Positions 27,852-36,769 of a stretch of DNA of 51,484 bases are shown one piece after another. Origin of the DNA: Rhodospirillaceae bacterium (lineage in GTDB: Bacteria; Pseudomonadota; Alphaproteobacteria; UBA6615); the NCBI GenBank assembly GCA_018667335.1, contig JABIVD010000031.1, positions 1 to 51,484 of the forward strand, in the 5' to 3' direction. The notes below the pieces were generated by a model. The model did no database searches, was not told the origin of the DNA, and saw nothing but the letters and a program-made list of their open reading frames with translations. Position 1 is the stretch's first letter; every line of letters starts with the position of its first letter. The position numbers and the translations under genes are program-made.

Positions 27852-27986
27852 TTACTCCGCAGCGGCGGATTGCCGTTCGTTTTTGCGCTGTTTGCCACTT
27901 TCCCAAGTCAGCCAACCGGCCACGGTACAGAACGCGACCACGGAAGCGACGAGGATTCCCAAGATGATTATGTTTTCAACGGGCAT
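27852..27986 (-). CDS. 44-residue single-pass membrane peptide
   Basis: MPVENIIILGILVASVVAFC begins the peptide; residues ~5-27 form one membrane helix, and the tail is basic and hydrophilic (SGKQRKNERQSAAAE). GAAGGA lies about 10 nt before the ATG at 27986. The frame continues upstream into non-coding sequence, which can hide this start. It is divergent from uvrB, and a perfect FNR/FixK box lies 55 bp upstream, so oxygen-responsive expression is plausible. Topology should be N-out/C-in by the positive-inside rule. It resembles small subunits or stabilisers of respiratory complexes in shape only; no family is recognised. Confidence 0.7.
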   Translation of the reverse strand: MPVENIIILGILVASVVAFCTVAGWLTWESGKQRKNERQSAAAE

Positions 27987-28041
27987 GGCGAATATCCTTC
28001 TTGAATTCGCCCCAACTTGCCGCCCGCAGGCCCCGGCTTCA

Positions 28042-28055
28042 TTGATCTGGATCAA
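28042..28055. promoter_or_regulatory. FNR/FixK-type box
   Basis: TTGATCTGGATCAA is a perfect TTGAT-N4-ATCAA site of Crp/Fnr-family oxygen regulators. It lies in the 135-bp divergent gap, 56 bp before the small membrane peptide gene and 66 bp before uvrB. A TAGACT at 28081-28086 could be a -10 toward uvrB; no good -10 is visible toward the peptide gene. Confidence 0.75.
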
Positions 28056-28121
28056 CTTCTCCACCGCGACTGGTGACAGGTAGACTGGCCATCCGGCGCC
28101 CCCGCGACCTATATAGGTGCC

Positions 28122-30371
28122 ATGGCTGATCTTGCAGAAATCCAGGCCAAATACCTGCCGATGGTCGAGCCGCAGCAGCGCCGTGTCTTCGCCGAGGATC
28201 ACCCGGCGGGCACCGGCCCGGCGGGGTTCGAGCTGGTCTCCGACTACACGCCCGCGGGCGACCAGCCCCAAGCCATCGCCGACCTGATCGACGGGGTCAA
28301 TCGCGAGGAGATGGACCAGGTGCTGCTGGGTGTGACCGGCTCGGGCAAGACCTTCACCATGGCCCATGTCATCGCCGAGACCGACCGGCCGGCGCTCATC
28401 CTGGCGCCGAACAAGACCCTGGCGGCGCAGCTGTTCGCGGAGATGCGGAGCTTCTTCCCGAACAACGCGGTCGAGTATTTCGTCTCCTATTACGACTACT
28501 ACCAGCCGGAGGCCTACGTCGCCCGGTCCGACACCTATATCGAGAAGGAATCCTCGATCAACGAGCAGATCGACCGGATGCGCCATGCCGCCACCCGCGC
28601 CCTGTTCGAGCGCCGCGACGTGGTGATCGTCGCCTCGGTGTCGTGCATCTACGGCATCGGCGACGCGGAATCCTATCTCAAGATGACCAAGGTCTATCAG
28701 GTCGGGGACAAGGTCGACCGAACCCAGATCCTGCGGGACCTGACCGAGCTGCAGTACCGTCGCAACGATTCCGCGTTCTTCCGCGGCACCCTGCGTTCGC
28801 GCGGCGACACGGTGGAAATCTTCCCCGCCCATCTCGATGACCGGGCCTGGCGCCTGTCCCTGTTCGGCGACGAGATCGAGTCGATCAGGGAGTTCGACCC
28901 GCTGACGGGCACGACCATGGGTGAGCTCGAGCGGATCACGGTGTTCGCCAACTCCCATTACATCACGCCCAAGCCGACGCTGCTGCAGGCCGGCAAGACC
29001 ATCAAGGACGAGCTCGCGGTCCGTCTCAAGCAGCTCCATGCCGAGGGCAAGCTGCTCGAGGCCCAGCGGATCGAACAGCGCACCACCTTCGATCTGGAGA
29101 TGATCGCGGCCACCGGCTCCTGCCCCGGGATCGAGAATTACTCCCGGCACCTGACCGGCCGCAAGCCGGGTGAGCCGCCGCCCACCCTGTTCGAGTATCT
29201 GCCGCCCGACGCGCTGCTGTTCGTCGACGAATCCCACATCACCGTGCCCCAGCTGGGCGGCATGTTCCGGGGCGATTTGGCGCGCAAGGGCACCCTGGCC
29301 GATTTCGGATTCCGCCTGCCGTCCTGCGTCGACAACCGGCCCCTCAAATTCGAGGAGTGGTACGAGATGCGGCCCCAGACCGTCTATCTCTCGGCCACCC
29401 CGAGCGACTGGGAGCTGAACCAGACCGGCGGCGTCTTCGCCGAGCAGGTCGTGCGGCCCACCGGCCTGACCGACCCCGTCTGCATCATCCGCCCGGTCGA
29501 GACCCAGGTGGATGATCTGATCGCCGAATGCCGCGAGGTCGCCGCTGCGGGCTACAGGGTGCTGGTCACCACCCTGACCAAACGCATGTCGGAAGATCTG
29601 ACCGAGTACATGCACGAGCAGGGCCTGCGGGTCCGCTACATGCATTCGGACATCGAGACCCTGGAGCGGATCGAGATCCTGCGCGACCTGCGGCTCGGTG
29701 CCTTCGACGTCCTGATCGGCATCAACCTGCTGCGCGAGGGGCTCGATATCCCCGAATGCGCCCTGGTCGCGATCCTCGACGCCGACAAGGAGGGTTATCT
29801 GCGCTCCAAGACGTCGCTGGTGCAGACCATCGGCCGGGCCGCGCGCAACGTGGACGGCCGGGTGATCCTGTATGCCGACGTCATGACCAAAAGCCTCACG
29901 GCGGCGCTCGAGGAGACTGCACGGCGGCGCGAGAAGCAGGAGATCTACAACGCCGCGAACGGCATTACGCCGGAATCGATCCGTAGCAACATCACCGACA
30001 TCCTGAAGAGCGTGTTCGAGCGCGACCGGGTGACGGTCGAGATCGAGGATGACGAGACCACCCATCTCGTCGGCAAGGATCTGCAGACCTACATGGCCGA
30101 CCTCGAGCAACGGATGCACACCGCCGCGGCGGATCTGGAATTCGAGGAGGCCGCGCGCCTGCGCGACGAGATCAAGCGCCTGGAGGCCCAGGAGCTGGCG
30201 GCGCTGGGCGCGGACCTGGACGGATCGCCCTGGCGTGAATCGGGCGGCAACGGCGAGAGCGCCGGCGACGTGCTGGCGGCCCAGCGCGCGGCGCGGACCA
30301 AGGCCAACATGACCAAGCGGCCGCAATCATCCGGCGGCCGCAAGGGCGGGCGCAGACGCCGGTCGCGCTAG
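28122..30371 (+). CDS. uvrB: Excinuclease ABC subunit B
   Basis: 749 residues. UvrB is the damage-verifying DNA helicase-like subunit of nucleotide excision repair. Walker A GVTGSGKT at 70-77, the beta-hairpin [15 protein letters not shown] box, the helicase motif [16 protein letters not shown] and QTIGRAARN, and the C-terminal UVR domain ([24 protein letters not shown]) that binds UvrC. It is longer than the E. coli protein (673) through an N-terminal extension and a basic Arg/Lys/Gly C-terminal tail ([10 protein letters not shown]), as in many alphaproteobacteria. uvrC lies 3.2 kb downstream. Confidence 0.97.
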   Translation: MADLAEIQAKYLPMVEPQQRRVFAEDHPAGTGPAGFELVSDYTPAGDQPQAIADLIDGVNREEMDQVLLGVTGSGKTFTMAHVIAETDRPALILAPNKTLAAQLFAEMRSFFPNNAVEYFVSYYDYYQPEAYVARSDTYIEKESSINEQIDRMRHAATRALFERRDVVIVASVSCIYGIGDAESYLKMTKVYQVGDKVDRTQILRDLTELQYRRNDSAFFRGTLRSRGDTVEIFPAHLDDRAWRLSLFGDEIESIREFDPLTGTTMGELERITVFANSHYITPKPTLLQAGKTIKDELAVRLKQLHAEGKLLEAQRIEQRTTFDLEMIAATGSCPGIENYSRHLTGRKPGEPPPTLFEYLPPDALLFVDESHITVPQLGGMFRGDLARKGTLADFGFRLPSCVDNRPLKFEEWYEMRPQTVYLSATPSDWELNQTGGVFAEQVVRPTGLTDPVCIIRPVETQVDDLIAECREVAAAGYRVLVTTLTKRMSEDLTEYMHEQGLRVRYMHSDIETLERIEILRDLRLGAFDVLIGINLLREGLDIPECALVAILDADKEGYLRSKTSLVQTIGRAARNVDGRVILYADVMTKSLTAALEETARRREKQEIYNAANGITPESIRSNITDILKSVFERDRVTVEIEDDETTHLVGKDLQTYMADLEQRMHTAAADLEFEEAARLRDEIKRLEAQELAALGADLDGSPWRESGGNGESAGDVLAAQRAARTKANMTKRPQSSGGRKGGRRRRSR

Positions 30372-30377
30372 TCCTTC

Positions 30378-30809
30378 TTAATCGACCGCAATCGCACCGA
30401 TCTGCTGCAGCAGCGCCAGCCGGTCGCCCAGCACCCAGACCTTCGTGATTTTCCCGCCGGCCATGGTGAACATGGCGACCCCGGCATATTCAATGGGCGC
30501 ACCCGTCGCCGCGTGGTCGAACAGCGGCCCGTCATGGGTGCCCGTATAGGTCAGGCGCGCGGCGGCCCGGTCGTCGGTGACGATGATCTCGTCGATCCGG
30601 TTGTGGAAATCCGGAAAGGCGTCGCGGATGGTCTGCATGTAGCCCGCAAACCCGTCATGGCCGTTTACCTGCAGGCCGATGGAGCCGCGGAAATCGATCG
30701 CCGGGTCGAGGATGTCGCGCATGGTCGCGTCATCCCAATTGTTCCACATGACATTGAAGAAGGTCTCGACCAGGCGCTGATTGTCGGCGGCTGACCCCGT
30801 GATGGTCAC
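30378..30809 (-). CDS. SnoaL-like / NTF2-fold protein
   Basis: 143 residues, ester-cyclase/SnoaL-like alpha+beta barrel. Typical strings are NQRLVETFFNVMWNNWD, GHDGFAGYMQTIRDAFPDFHNRIDEIIV and ARLTYTGTHDGPLFDHAATG. Such proteins are cyclases, isomerases or binding proteins; the catalytic role is unknown here. It starts 10 bp from the stop of msrA on the same strand, so probably an operon, and its stop is 6 bp from that of the convergent uvrB. Confidence 0.8.
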   Translation of the reverse strand: MTITGSAADNQRLVETFFNVMWNNWDDATMRDILDPAIDFRGSIGLQVNGHDGFAGYMQTIRDAFPDFHNRIDEIIVTDDRAAARLTYTGTHDGPLFDHAATGAPIEYAGVAMFTMAGGKITKVWVLGDRLALLQQIGAIAVD

Positions 30810-30819
30810 GACGGCGCCC

Positions 30820-31332
30820 CTACTTTTTCTTCCTCTTCATGAAGATGTCCGACATCCAGCTGCGGATATCGAGCCGTTCCTTGTATTTCTGGTGATAATC
30901 CTCGGCCTCCCAGAAGGTCGGCGCCGGCTCGATCGTGGTGACGATCGGGGCCTCGTACTTGCCCGAGGCCACCTTGGCCGCCTTCGAGACGCGCGCCGCA
31001 TTCTCCTGATAGGGGTCATGGGTGAAGATGCACGAGCGGTACTGGGTGCCCACATCCGGGCCCTGGCGGTTTACCTGGGTCGGGTCGTGAACTTCCCAGA
31101 AAATATCGAGCAGCGTCTCGTAGGTGACGATCGTGGGGTCGAACTCCATATGCACGACTTCGGCATGGCCGGTGTTCGTGTGGCAGACCTCTTCATAGGT
31201 GGGGTTCTTCTTGGTTCCGCCGGTGTAGCCGACCCAGGTGCCGTGAATGCCTTCGACCTGATCGAAGATACGCTGGGGGTCCCAGAAGCAGCCGGCCCCG
31301 AATGTCGCGAGTGCCACGTATTTTCTATTCAT
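30820..31332 (-). CDS. msrA: Peptide methionine-S-sulfoxide reductase
   Basis: 170 residues. The nucleophile C15 lies in FGAGCFWDPQ (family GCFW), followed by VGYTGGTKKNPTYEEVCHTNTGHAEVVHMEFDP in conserved order, and DPTQVNRQGPDVGTQYRS. MsrA reduces S-methionine sulfoxide in oxidised proteins. The usual recycling Cys pair at the C-terminus is absent: the tail ends in basic KRKKK, so regeneration may use a one-Cys mechanism or the internal C50 (EEVCHT). Confidence 0.93.
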   Translation of the reverse strand: MNRKYVALATFGAGCFWDPQRIFDQVEGIHGTWVGYTGGTKKNPTYEEVCHTNTGHAEVVHMEFDPTIVTYETLLDIFWEVHDPTQVNRQGPDVGTQYRSCIFTHDPYQENAARVSKAAKVASGKYEAPIVTTIEPAPTFWEAEDYHQKYKERLDIRSWMSDIFMKRKKK

Positions 31333-31431
31333 GCCGAAGCTCCTTCTACCCGAATGACATAAGTGTGGACCGGCGGGGAAACAATGGCGGCCGCATCAGG
31401 CCACGCACGCACCAATTCTTCAGCTCACCCC

Positions 31432-32274
31432 TCAACTCACCGGCGGCTCCGCCAGGATCGCCACCCGGCCGCCGCTCATGAGTTCGATTCCGGCACCCTT
31501 CAAGGCGGCATAGGCGGCGCTGTTCACTTCGAAACGGGTGCGGAAGTAACGCGAGCTGGGCACCCAGTAACGCAGGCCGAGAATGATGGCGCCGTAGCTG
31601 AAATCATGGATACCGACCTGGGGCGCACTGCCCTCGGCCATGTCCGGATAGTCCGCGAGCGCCTTCGAGATGGCCGCGATGGCCTGTTCGGGGTCGCTGC
31701 CGGCGGCGATCACGATCTGGGATTCGACGATCCTGTGGGCGGCGGAATTGACCAGAATTTCCCCGACCACCTTGCGGTTCGGGATGGTGATCATCTCCTG
31801 ATCCTCACCGATCAGGGTGGTCGCAGACAGGCTGACCTCGTCCACGACGCCGCTGACGTCCTGCACCAGGATCGTGTCGCCGACCGTGAAGGGCCGGGTC
31901 AGGATGATCACCAGACCGGCGCCGTAATTCGAGACCGGCCCCTGGATGGCGAAGGACAGGCCCAGGGCGGCGGCGCCGCCGAGCGCGACGATCGGCGCGA
32001 TGTCGATGCCGAAATTGCTCAACGTGATGATCACCACGATGATGACCAGCAGGATCTTCGCCGCGTTGCCCGCGAAGCGCGACAGGGTGACATCCAGCTC
32101 CTTGCGCGCGCACATGTTCGTGATCCGCCGGCCGACGAAGCCCGCGAATTTGAGCCCGATGAACAGAATGACCAGCGCGCCGAGAATCTGCAGCCCGTAG
32201 GCGATCGCGAACTCGGCGGCGATCTCGATGATAGCGCCCACCATTTCGAGCTGGGTTTCGACTGTATCTTCCAT
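31432..32274 (-). CDS. mscS: Small-conductance mechanosensitive channel MscS
   Basis: 280 residues, three membrane helices (~18-42, 57-78, 86-120) and a cytoplasmic beta/alpha cage. The pore helix GGAAALGLSFAIQGPVSNYGAG and the beta domain RPFTVGDTILVQDVSGVVDEVSLSATTL are MscS signatures. I start at 32274 (MEDTVETQLE) because an AAGGAAAG site precedes it; the longer reading includes a repeat-rich leader. It is the second MscS-type channel in this window. Confidence 0.92.
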   Translation of the reverse strand: MEDTVETQLEMVGAIIEIAAEFAIAYGLQILGALVILFIGLKFAGFVGRRITNMCARKELDVTLSRFAGNAAKILLVIIVVIITLSNFGIDIAPIVALGGAAALGLSFAIQGPVSNYGAGLVIILTRPFTVGDTILVQDVSGVVDEVSLSATTLIGEDQEMITIPNRKVVGEILVNSAAHRIVESQIVIAAGSDPEQAIAAISKALADYPDMAEGSAPQVGIHDFSYGAIILGLRYWVPSSRYFRTRFEVNSAAYAALKGAGIELMSGGRVAILAEPPVS

Positions 32275-32290
32275 GGTGCTTTCCTTGATC

Positions 32291-32333
32291 TTCCGGCGCC
32301 CTTGCCCGGGTTTTTCCGGCGCCCCTGCCCGAC
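32291..32333. repeat. 23-bp direct repeat upstream of mscS
   Basis: TTCCGGCGCCCTTGCCCGGG at 32291-32310 recurs at 32314-32333 with two changes. It lies in the leader of mscS. The rest of the gap to 32553 contains only a CCCCGC-CGCC-GCGGGG hairpin at 32399-32414. Confidence 0.6.
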
Positions 32334-32553
32334 CCCTAACAATTGCCCCCGAACCTATCGCCAAACACACAGCCATACCAACCGAAGAAAGAGTCAAACC
32401 CCGCCGCCGCGGGGTGGATTATCGGCCAATAAAGCGAGGCTTATTCGCGACAAACTTCTTGAAACGCGGGCGATGGATCGCGATGTACGGGCATAGCGAA
32501 ACCCTGGCGATTCCGCCTGGCACGATCGGGGCATCAACCCCGGGAGATCGAAG

Positions 32554-33525
32554 ATCAGTTACACCGGCTTTCTTCTGGCAACGATCGGCCTTGCGCTGCT
32601 GCTGTTCTCCGCGGATTTCATGGTTCGCGGCGCGGTCGGGCTTGCGCGACGCATGGGCATGTCGCCCCTGATCATCGGCCTGTCCGTCATCGCCATCGGC
32701 ACGTCCGCGCCGGAACTTGTCACCACGATCACCGCGACCCTGGAGGACGCGCCGGACCTCGCGCTCGGCAACGTCGTCGGTAGCAACCTGGCAAACATGT
32801 TGCTGATCCTCGGGGTCGCAGCACTACTGCGGCCGATCGCCTGCACGCCGAAGGTGATCTGGCGCGACGGGTCCATGGTCCTCGCGGCGACTGTGCTGTT
32901 CGTGGCCATCGCGATGACCGGCACGTTCATGCTGTGGCACGGGCTGCTCCTGCTCGCCGCGCTGTTCGCCTACCTGTTCCTCACCTACCGGGCCGAAAAT
33001 GCCAGTACGGCAAACGGACTCCACGGCCATGAGGCCGATGACGTGTCCGGGGTACCCGAGCGGGTGTGGGTCGGCGCCTTCTACCTGGCCGGCGGCCTCG
33101 CCGGCACCGTGATCGGCGCCAAGTTGCTGGTCGACGGCGGCGTGAGCGTCGCCGAATCCCTCGGCGTCTCGAAGGCGGTTATTGGCCTGACCCTGGTCGC
33201 GATCGGCACCAGCCTGCCGGAGCTGGCAATCGTGATCGTCGCCAGCATGCGCGGACACAGCGATGTGGCGCTGGGCAACGTGCTGGGCAGCAATATCTTC
33301 AACCTGCTGGGTGTCACAGGCACCGTGGCGATCATCGCGCCACTGCCGGTGCCGGGCATCCTGCTGTCCTTCGATATCTGGGTGCTGCTGGGCGTGACCG
33401 TCCTGTTGTTGCCGATGATGCTGACCGAAGGCTGCCTCAGCCGCCGCGAGGGTGGCGTGCTTGTCTTCCTCTACGGGGTGTATTTGGCATTCCAGTTCGA
33501 CAGCATTCGCTCCATGATCAGCTAA
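32554..33525 (+). CDS. CaCA family Na+(K+)/Ca2+ exchanger, apparent ATC start
   Basis: About 323 residues in two homologous halves. Alpha repeats: SPLIIGLSVIAIGTSAPEL with GNVVGSNLANMLLILG, and SKAVIGLTLVAIGTSLPEL with GNVLGSNIFNLLGVTG. The acidic residues after Ser-Ala/Leu-Pro are the ion ligands. Homology continues upstream of the first ATG (32620) through TGFLLATIGLALLLFSADFMVRG, which is TM1. No ATG, GTG or TTG exists in frame between the TAG at 32494 and TM1. ATC at 32554 has GGGAG exactly 7 nt upstream and is the best start; a C-for-G error in the codon is the alternative. Confidence 0.8.
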   Translation: MSYTGFLLATIGLALLLFSADFMVRGAVGLARRMGMSPLIIGLSVIAIGTSAPELVTTITATLEDAPDLALGNVVGSNLANMLLILGVAALLRPIACTPKVIWRDGSMVLAATVLFVAIAMTGTFMLWHGLLLLAALFAYLFLTYRAENASTANGLHGHEADDVSGVPERVWVGAFYLAGGLAGTVIGAKLLVDGGVSVAESLGVSKAVIGLTLVAIGTSLPELAIVIVASMRGHSDVALGNVLGSNIFNLLGVTGTVAIIAPLPVPGILLSFDIWVLLGVTVLLLPMMLTEGCLSRREGGVLVFLYGVYLAFQFDSIRSMIS

Positions 33526-33594
33526 CGCGGCACCTTCACGACGCATGGGCGCACCTTGTGGTCCGGGCCGCCCCACGGGTATTTAGCTGGATCA

Positions 33595-35625
33595 ATGACC
33601 GAGCAAGCCGAACCCAGCAACACGGAAACCGCGGAAACTGACGGCGCGGAGCCGACCCGCGGCGTTGAAGTCATCCGTGCGCAATTGGCGACCCTGCCCC
33701 ATGGCCCCGGCGTCTACCGGATGCTGAACGCGACGGGCGACGCGCTGTATGTGGGCAAGGCCCGAAGCCTGCGCCGGCGCGTCACCAACTACACGCAAGT
33801 CACCCGCCTGCCCTATCGGCTGCAGCGCATGGTCGCGGAGACCGTCTCGCTCGAAGTGGTCACGACCCACACCGAGGCCGAGGCGCTGCTGCTCGAATCC
33901 AACATGATCAAGCGGCTGGCGCCCCGCTACAACGTGCTGCTGCGCGACGACAAGAGCTTCCCCTACATCCTGATCACCGGGCATGTGGACCGGCAGACCA
34001 CCAAGACCGGCGCTGAACCCGACGCACGCAAGGCGCGCGCGACCATCAAGACCCGCCGCCACAGCCGGTCCGGTGCCGACCCGGCGGACTGGCCCAGTGT
34101 GATCAAGTATCGCGGCGCGCGGACCCTGCCGGGCGAGTATTTCGGACCCTTCGCGTCGGCCGGTTCGGTCAACCGGACCCTCAACGCACTGGAGCGCGCG
34201 TTCCTGCTGCGCAGCTGTTCCGACGCGGTCTTCTCCGGCCGCACCCGGCCATGCCTGAAGTACCAGCTCAAGCGCTGCGCCGCGCCCTGTGTGGGCCATG
34301 TGAGCGCGGACGACTACACGACGCTGGTCGACCAGGCGCGCAACTTCCTCACGGGCCGCTCGCGCGAGGTGCAGGACGAACTGGTGGCGGCGATGCAGGG
34401 CGCCTCGGAGAAAACCGAATTCGAGGCCGCGGCGCGGTTCCGCGACCGGGTCCGTGCCCTGACCCAGATCCAGTCCAATCAGGACATCAATCTCGAGGAA
34501 CTGAATATCAGCGATGCCGACATCGTCGCCGCCGAGCAGGATGGCGGGCGGACCTGCATCCAGGTCTTCTTCTTCCGGGCCGGCCGCAACTACGGCAACC
34601 GGGCCTATTTCCCGCGCCACGACAAATCGGTGCCGCTGGAGGACGTGCTCGGCGCGTTCCTGGGTCAGTTCTACGAGAACAAGCCCGCGCCCGCGGCCAT
34701 CTTCCTCAGCCACAAACCCTCGGAGATCGCGCTGATCGCCGAGGCGCTGGGCGTGCGCGCCGAGCGCAAGGTGGCGATCACCGTTCCCCAGCGCGGTGCC
34801 AAGCGGAAGCTGGTCGATCATGCCCGCACCAACGCCCGCGACGCCCTCGGCCGCCGCCTCGCCGAGACCGCGACCAACCGCGACCTGCTGTCCGGGGTCG
34901 CCGAGCTGTTCGGCCTCGACGGTCCGCCGGGGCGGATCGAGGTGTATGACAACTCACATATCGGCGGCACCCATGCGACGGGCGCGATGATCGTGGCCGG
35001 CCCCGAAGGCTTCATGAAGGCGAATTATCGCCGGTTCAACATCAAGGGTGCCGCCACGGCGAACGCGGAGGGTTACAGCCCCGGCGACGATTACGCGATG
35101 ATGCGCGAGGTCCTGCGCCGGCGCTTCTCCCGGGCCCAGAAGGAAGACCCGGAGCGCAGCCGCGGGCAATGGCCGGACCTGATCCTGATCGATGGCGGCA
35201 AGGGGCAACTGACCGCGACCCTCGAGGCGCTGCAGGAACTCGGCATCGACGATGTGCCCACCGTCGCCATCGCCAAGGGCCCGGACCGGGACGCCGGTCG
35301 CGAGCAGTTCTTCGTCGCCGACGGCGACCCGGACGGGTTCCAGCTGCCGCATGACGATCCGGTCCTGTATTATCTGCAGCGCCTGCGCGACGAATCCCAT
35401 CGCTTCGTGATCGGCGCCCATCGCCAGAAACGGTCGAAGGCGATATCCCGGAACCCCCTCGACGAGGTGCCCGGCGTCGGCGCGCGACGCAAACGCGCCC
35501 TGCTCAACCATTTCGGATCGGCCCGCGCGGTCGCGCGCGCAGGACTGCAGGATCTGGAGAAGGTCGACGGCATCAGCGACACGGTGGCGCGGCACATCTA
35601 TGATTTCTTCCACACCAACGAATAG
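33595..35625 (+). CDS. uvrC: Excinuclease ABC subunit C
   Basis: 676 residues. UvrC makes both incisions in nucleotide excision repair. Domains in order: GIY-YIG nuclease ([25 protein letters not shown]), a Cys-rich segment ([13 protein letters not shown]), UVR domain ([15 protein letters not shown]), the RNase H-like 5' nuclease ([23 protein letters not shown]) and a C-terminal helix-hairpin-helix pair ([20 protein letters not shown]). The start at 33595 gives a short acidic N-terminal extension before the nuclease. Confidence 0.96.
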   Translation: MTEQAEPSNTETAETDGAEPTRGVEVIRAQLATLPHGPGVYRMLNATGDALYVGKARSLRRRVTNYTQVTRLPYRLQRMVAETVSLEVVTTHTEAEALLLESNMIKRLAPRYNVLLRDDKSFPYILITGHVDRQTTKTGAEPDARKARATIKTRRHSRSGADPADWPSVIKYRGARTLPGEYFGPFASAGSVNRTLNALERAFLLRSCSDAVFSGRTRPCLKYQLKRCAAPCVGHVSADDYTTLVDQARNFLTGRSREVQDELVAAMQGASEKTEFEAAARFRDRVRALTQIQSNQDINLEELNISDADIVAAEQDGGRTCIQVFFFRAGRNYGNRAYFPRHDKSVPLEDVLGAFLGQFYENKPAPAAIFLSHKPSEIALIAEALGVRAERKVAITVPQRGAKRKLVDHARTNARDALGRRLAETATNRDLLSGVAELFGLDGPPGRIEVYDNSHIGGTHATGAMIVAGPEGFMKANYRRFNIKGAATANAEGYSPGDDYAMMREVLRRRFSRAQKEDPERSRGQWPDLILIDGGKGQLTATLEALQELGIDDVPTVAIAKGPDRDAGREQFFVADGDPDGFQLPHDDPVLYYLQRLRDESHRFVIGAHRQKRSKAISRNPLDEVPGVGARRKRALLNHFGSARAVARAGLQDLEKVDGISDTVARHIYDFFHTNE

Positions 35626-35662
35626 CGCGCGTGGCGCAACGACAGCTGGCGATCATTCGACC

Positions 35663-36220
35663 ATGACCATTCCCAATATCCTGACCCTGTCCCGCGTCGC
35701 GCTGATCCCCATCGTCGTCCTGATGCTGTTCGCGGACGACCCGGCGATGCGCTGGTGGACGTTCGCGCTGTTCGTGGCACTTTCCGTGACCGATTATTTC
35801 GACGGCTATCTGGCCCGCGCGCTCGACCAGGGCAGCGCGCTGGGGGCGCTGATGGACCCGATCGCCGACAAGGTGCTGGTCGCCGCGCTGATCGCAGGGC
35901 TTCTCGCGCGCGGAGACATCGCCGGCTGGGATGTGGCGGGCGCGATCCTGATTCTCAGCCGCGAGTTCCTGGTGTCGGGATTGCGCGAGTTCCTCGCCCA
36001 GCGCGACCTGCCCCTGCCGGTGACCAATCTCGCCAAGTGGAAGACCACGGCCCAGCTCGTGGCCCTGGCCTTGCTGATCCTCGCGCCGCTGGCCGAACCG
36101 GGCCAGCTGCTCGCGATCTCTGCAATCTGGTGGGTCGCGACGGCGCTGACCATGATCACCGGCTTCGACTATGTCCGCTCGGCCGCCCGGCAACTCAAAC
36201 CTGCCGGAGGAGAACAGTGA
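35663..36220 (+). CDS. pgsA: CDP-diacylglycerol-glycerol-3-phosphate 3-phosphatidyltransferase
   Basis: 185 residues, integral membrane. The CDP-alcohol phosphatidyltransferase motif is complete: D44..D47-G48..A51-R52-x8-G61-x3-D65-x3-D69. It makes phosphatidylglycerol phosphate, the committed step to PG and cardiolipin. It follows uvrC by 37 bp, an order common in proteobacteria (uvrC-pgsA), and its TGA overlaps the mobB ATG by one base. Confidence 0.93.
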   Translation: MTIPNILTLSRVALIPIVVLMLFADDPAMRWWTFALFVALSVTDYFDGYLARALDQGSALGALMDPIADKVLVAALIAGLLARGDIAGWDVAGAILILSREFLVSGLREFLAQRDLPLPVTNLAKWKTTAQLVALALLILAPLAEPGQLLAISAIWWVATALTMITGFDYVRSAARQLKPAGGEQ

Positions 36221-36765
36221 TGCGTATCGCAGGGATCGTCGGCTGGCATGACAGCGGCAAAACCACGCTCGTGGTCCAACTGGTCGCCGAACTGGCGGGC
36301 CGAGGCTATCGCGTCTCGACCGTCAAGCACGCCCATCACGTCTTCGATGTCGACACGCCCGGGAAGGACAGCTGGAAGCACCGGGAGTCCGGCGCCACCG
36401 AGGTCATGGTCGGCTCCTCCACCCGCTGGGCGCTGATGCACGAATTGCGCGGCGGCGACGAACCCTCGACCCGGGAGCTCGTTGCGAAGATGAGCCCGGT
36501 GGATCTGGTGCTGGTCGAGGGATTCAAGCATGAGGATCACGAGAAGATCGAGGTCTATCGGCAGGGCCTCAAGGATCCGCCGAACGCCCTGCGCGACCCG
36601 ACGATCATCGCCCTGGCGGACGATGGGACGACGACGGGCCTGCCCGACAGGGTCCAGCGCCTCGACGCCGGCGACCCCGTCGCCGTCGCCGACTTCATCG
36701 AGCGGCACTGGGGCCTGACCCGCCCCGGTGACGGCGCCTCAGAAGCCGCATCCGGATCCGCGTGA
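36220..36765 (+). CDS. mobB: Molybdopterin-guanine dinucleotide biosynthesis protein B
   Basis: 181 residues. P-loop GWHDSGKT (8-15) at the N-terminus, then VSTVKHAHHVFDVDTPGKDSWKHRESGA, and LVEGFKHEDHEKIEVYR, all typical of MobB, a GTP-binding adaptor that assists MobA in adding GMP to molybdopterin. GGAGGAG sits inside the end of pgsA just before the overlapping start. Translational coupling to pgsA is likely. Confidence 0.93.
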   Translation: MRIAGIVGWHDSGKTTLVVQLVAELAGRGYRVSTVKHAHHVFDVDTPGKDSWKHRESGATEVMVGSSTRWALMHELRGGDEPSTRELVAKMSPVDLVLVEGFKHEDHEKIEVYRQGLKDPPNALRDPTIIALADDGTTTGLPDRVQRLDAGDPVAVADFIERHWGLTRPGDGASEAASGSA

Positions 36766-36769
36766 ACCG

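Noticed and set aside
27852-30326. An 824-codon reverse frame across uvrB
   Set aside because: Only its last 44 codons (27852-27986) have a ribosome site and coding character; the rest is the shadow of uvrB.
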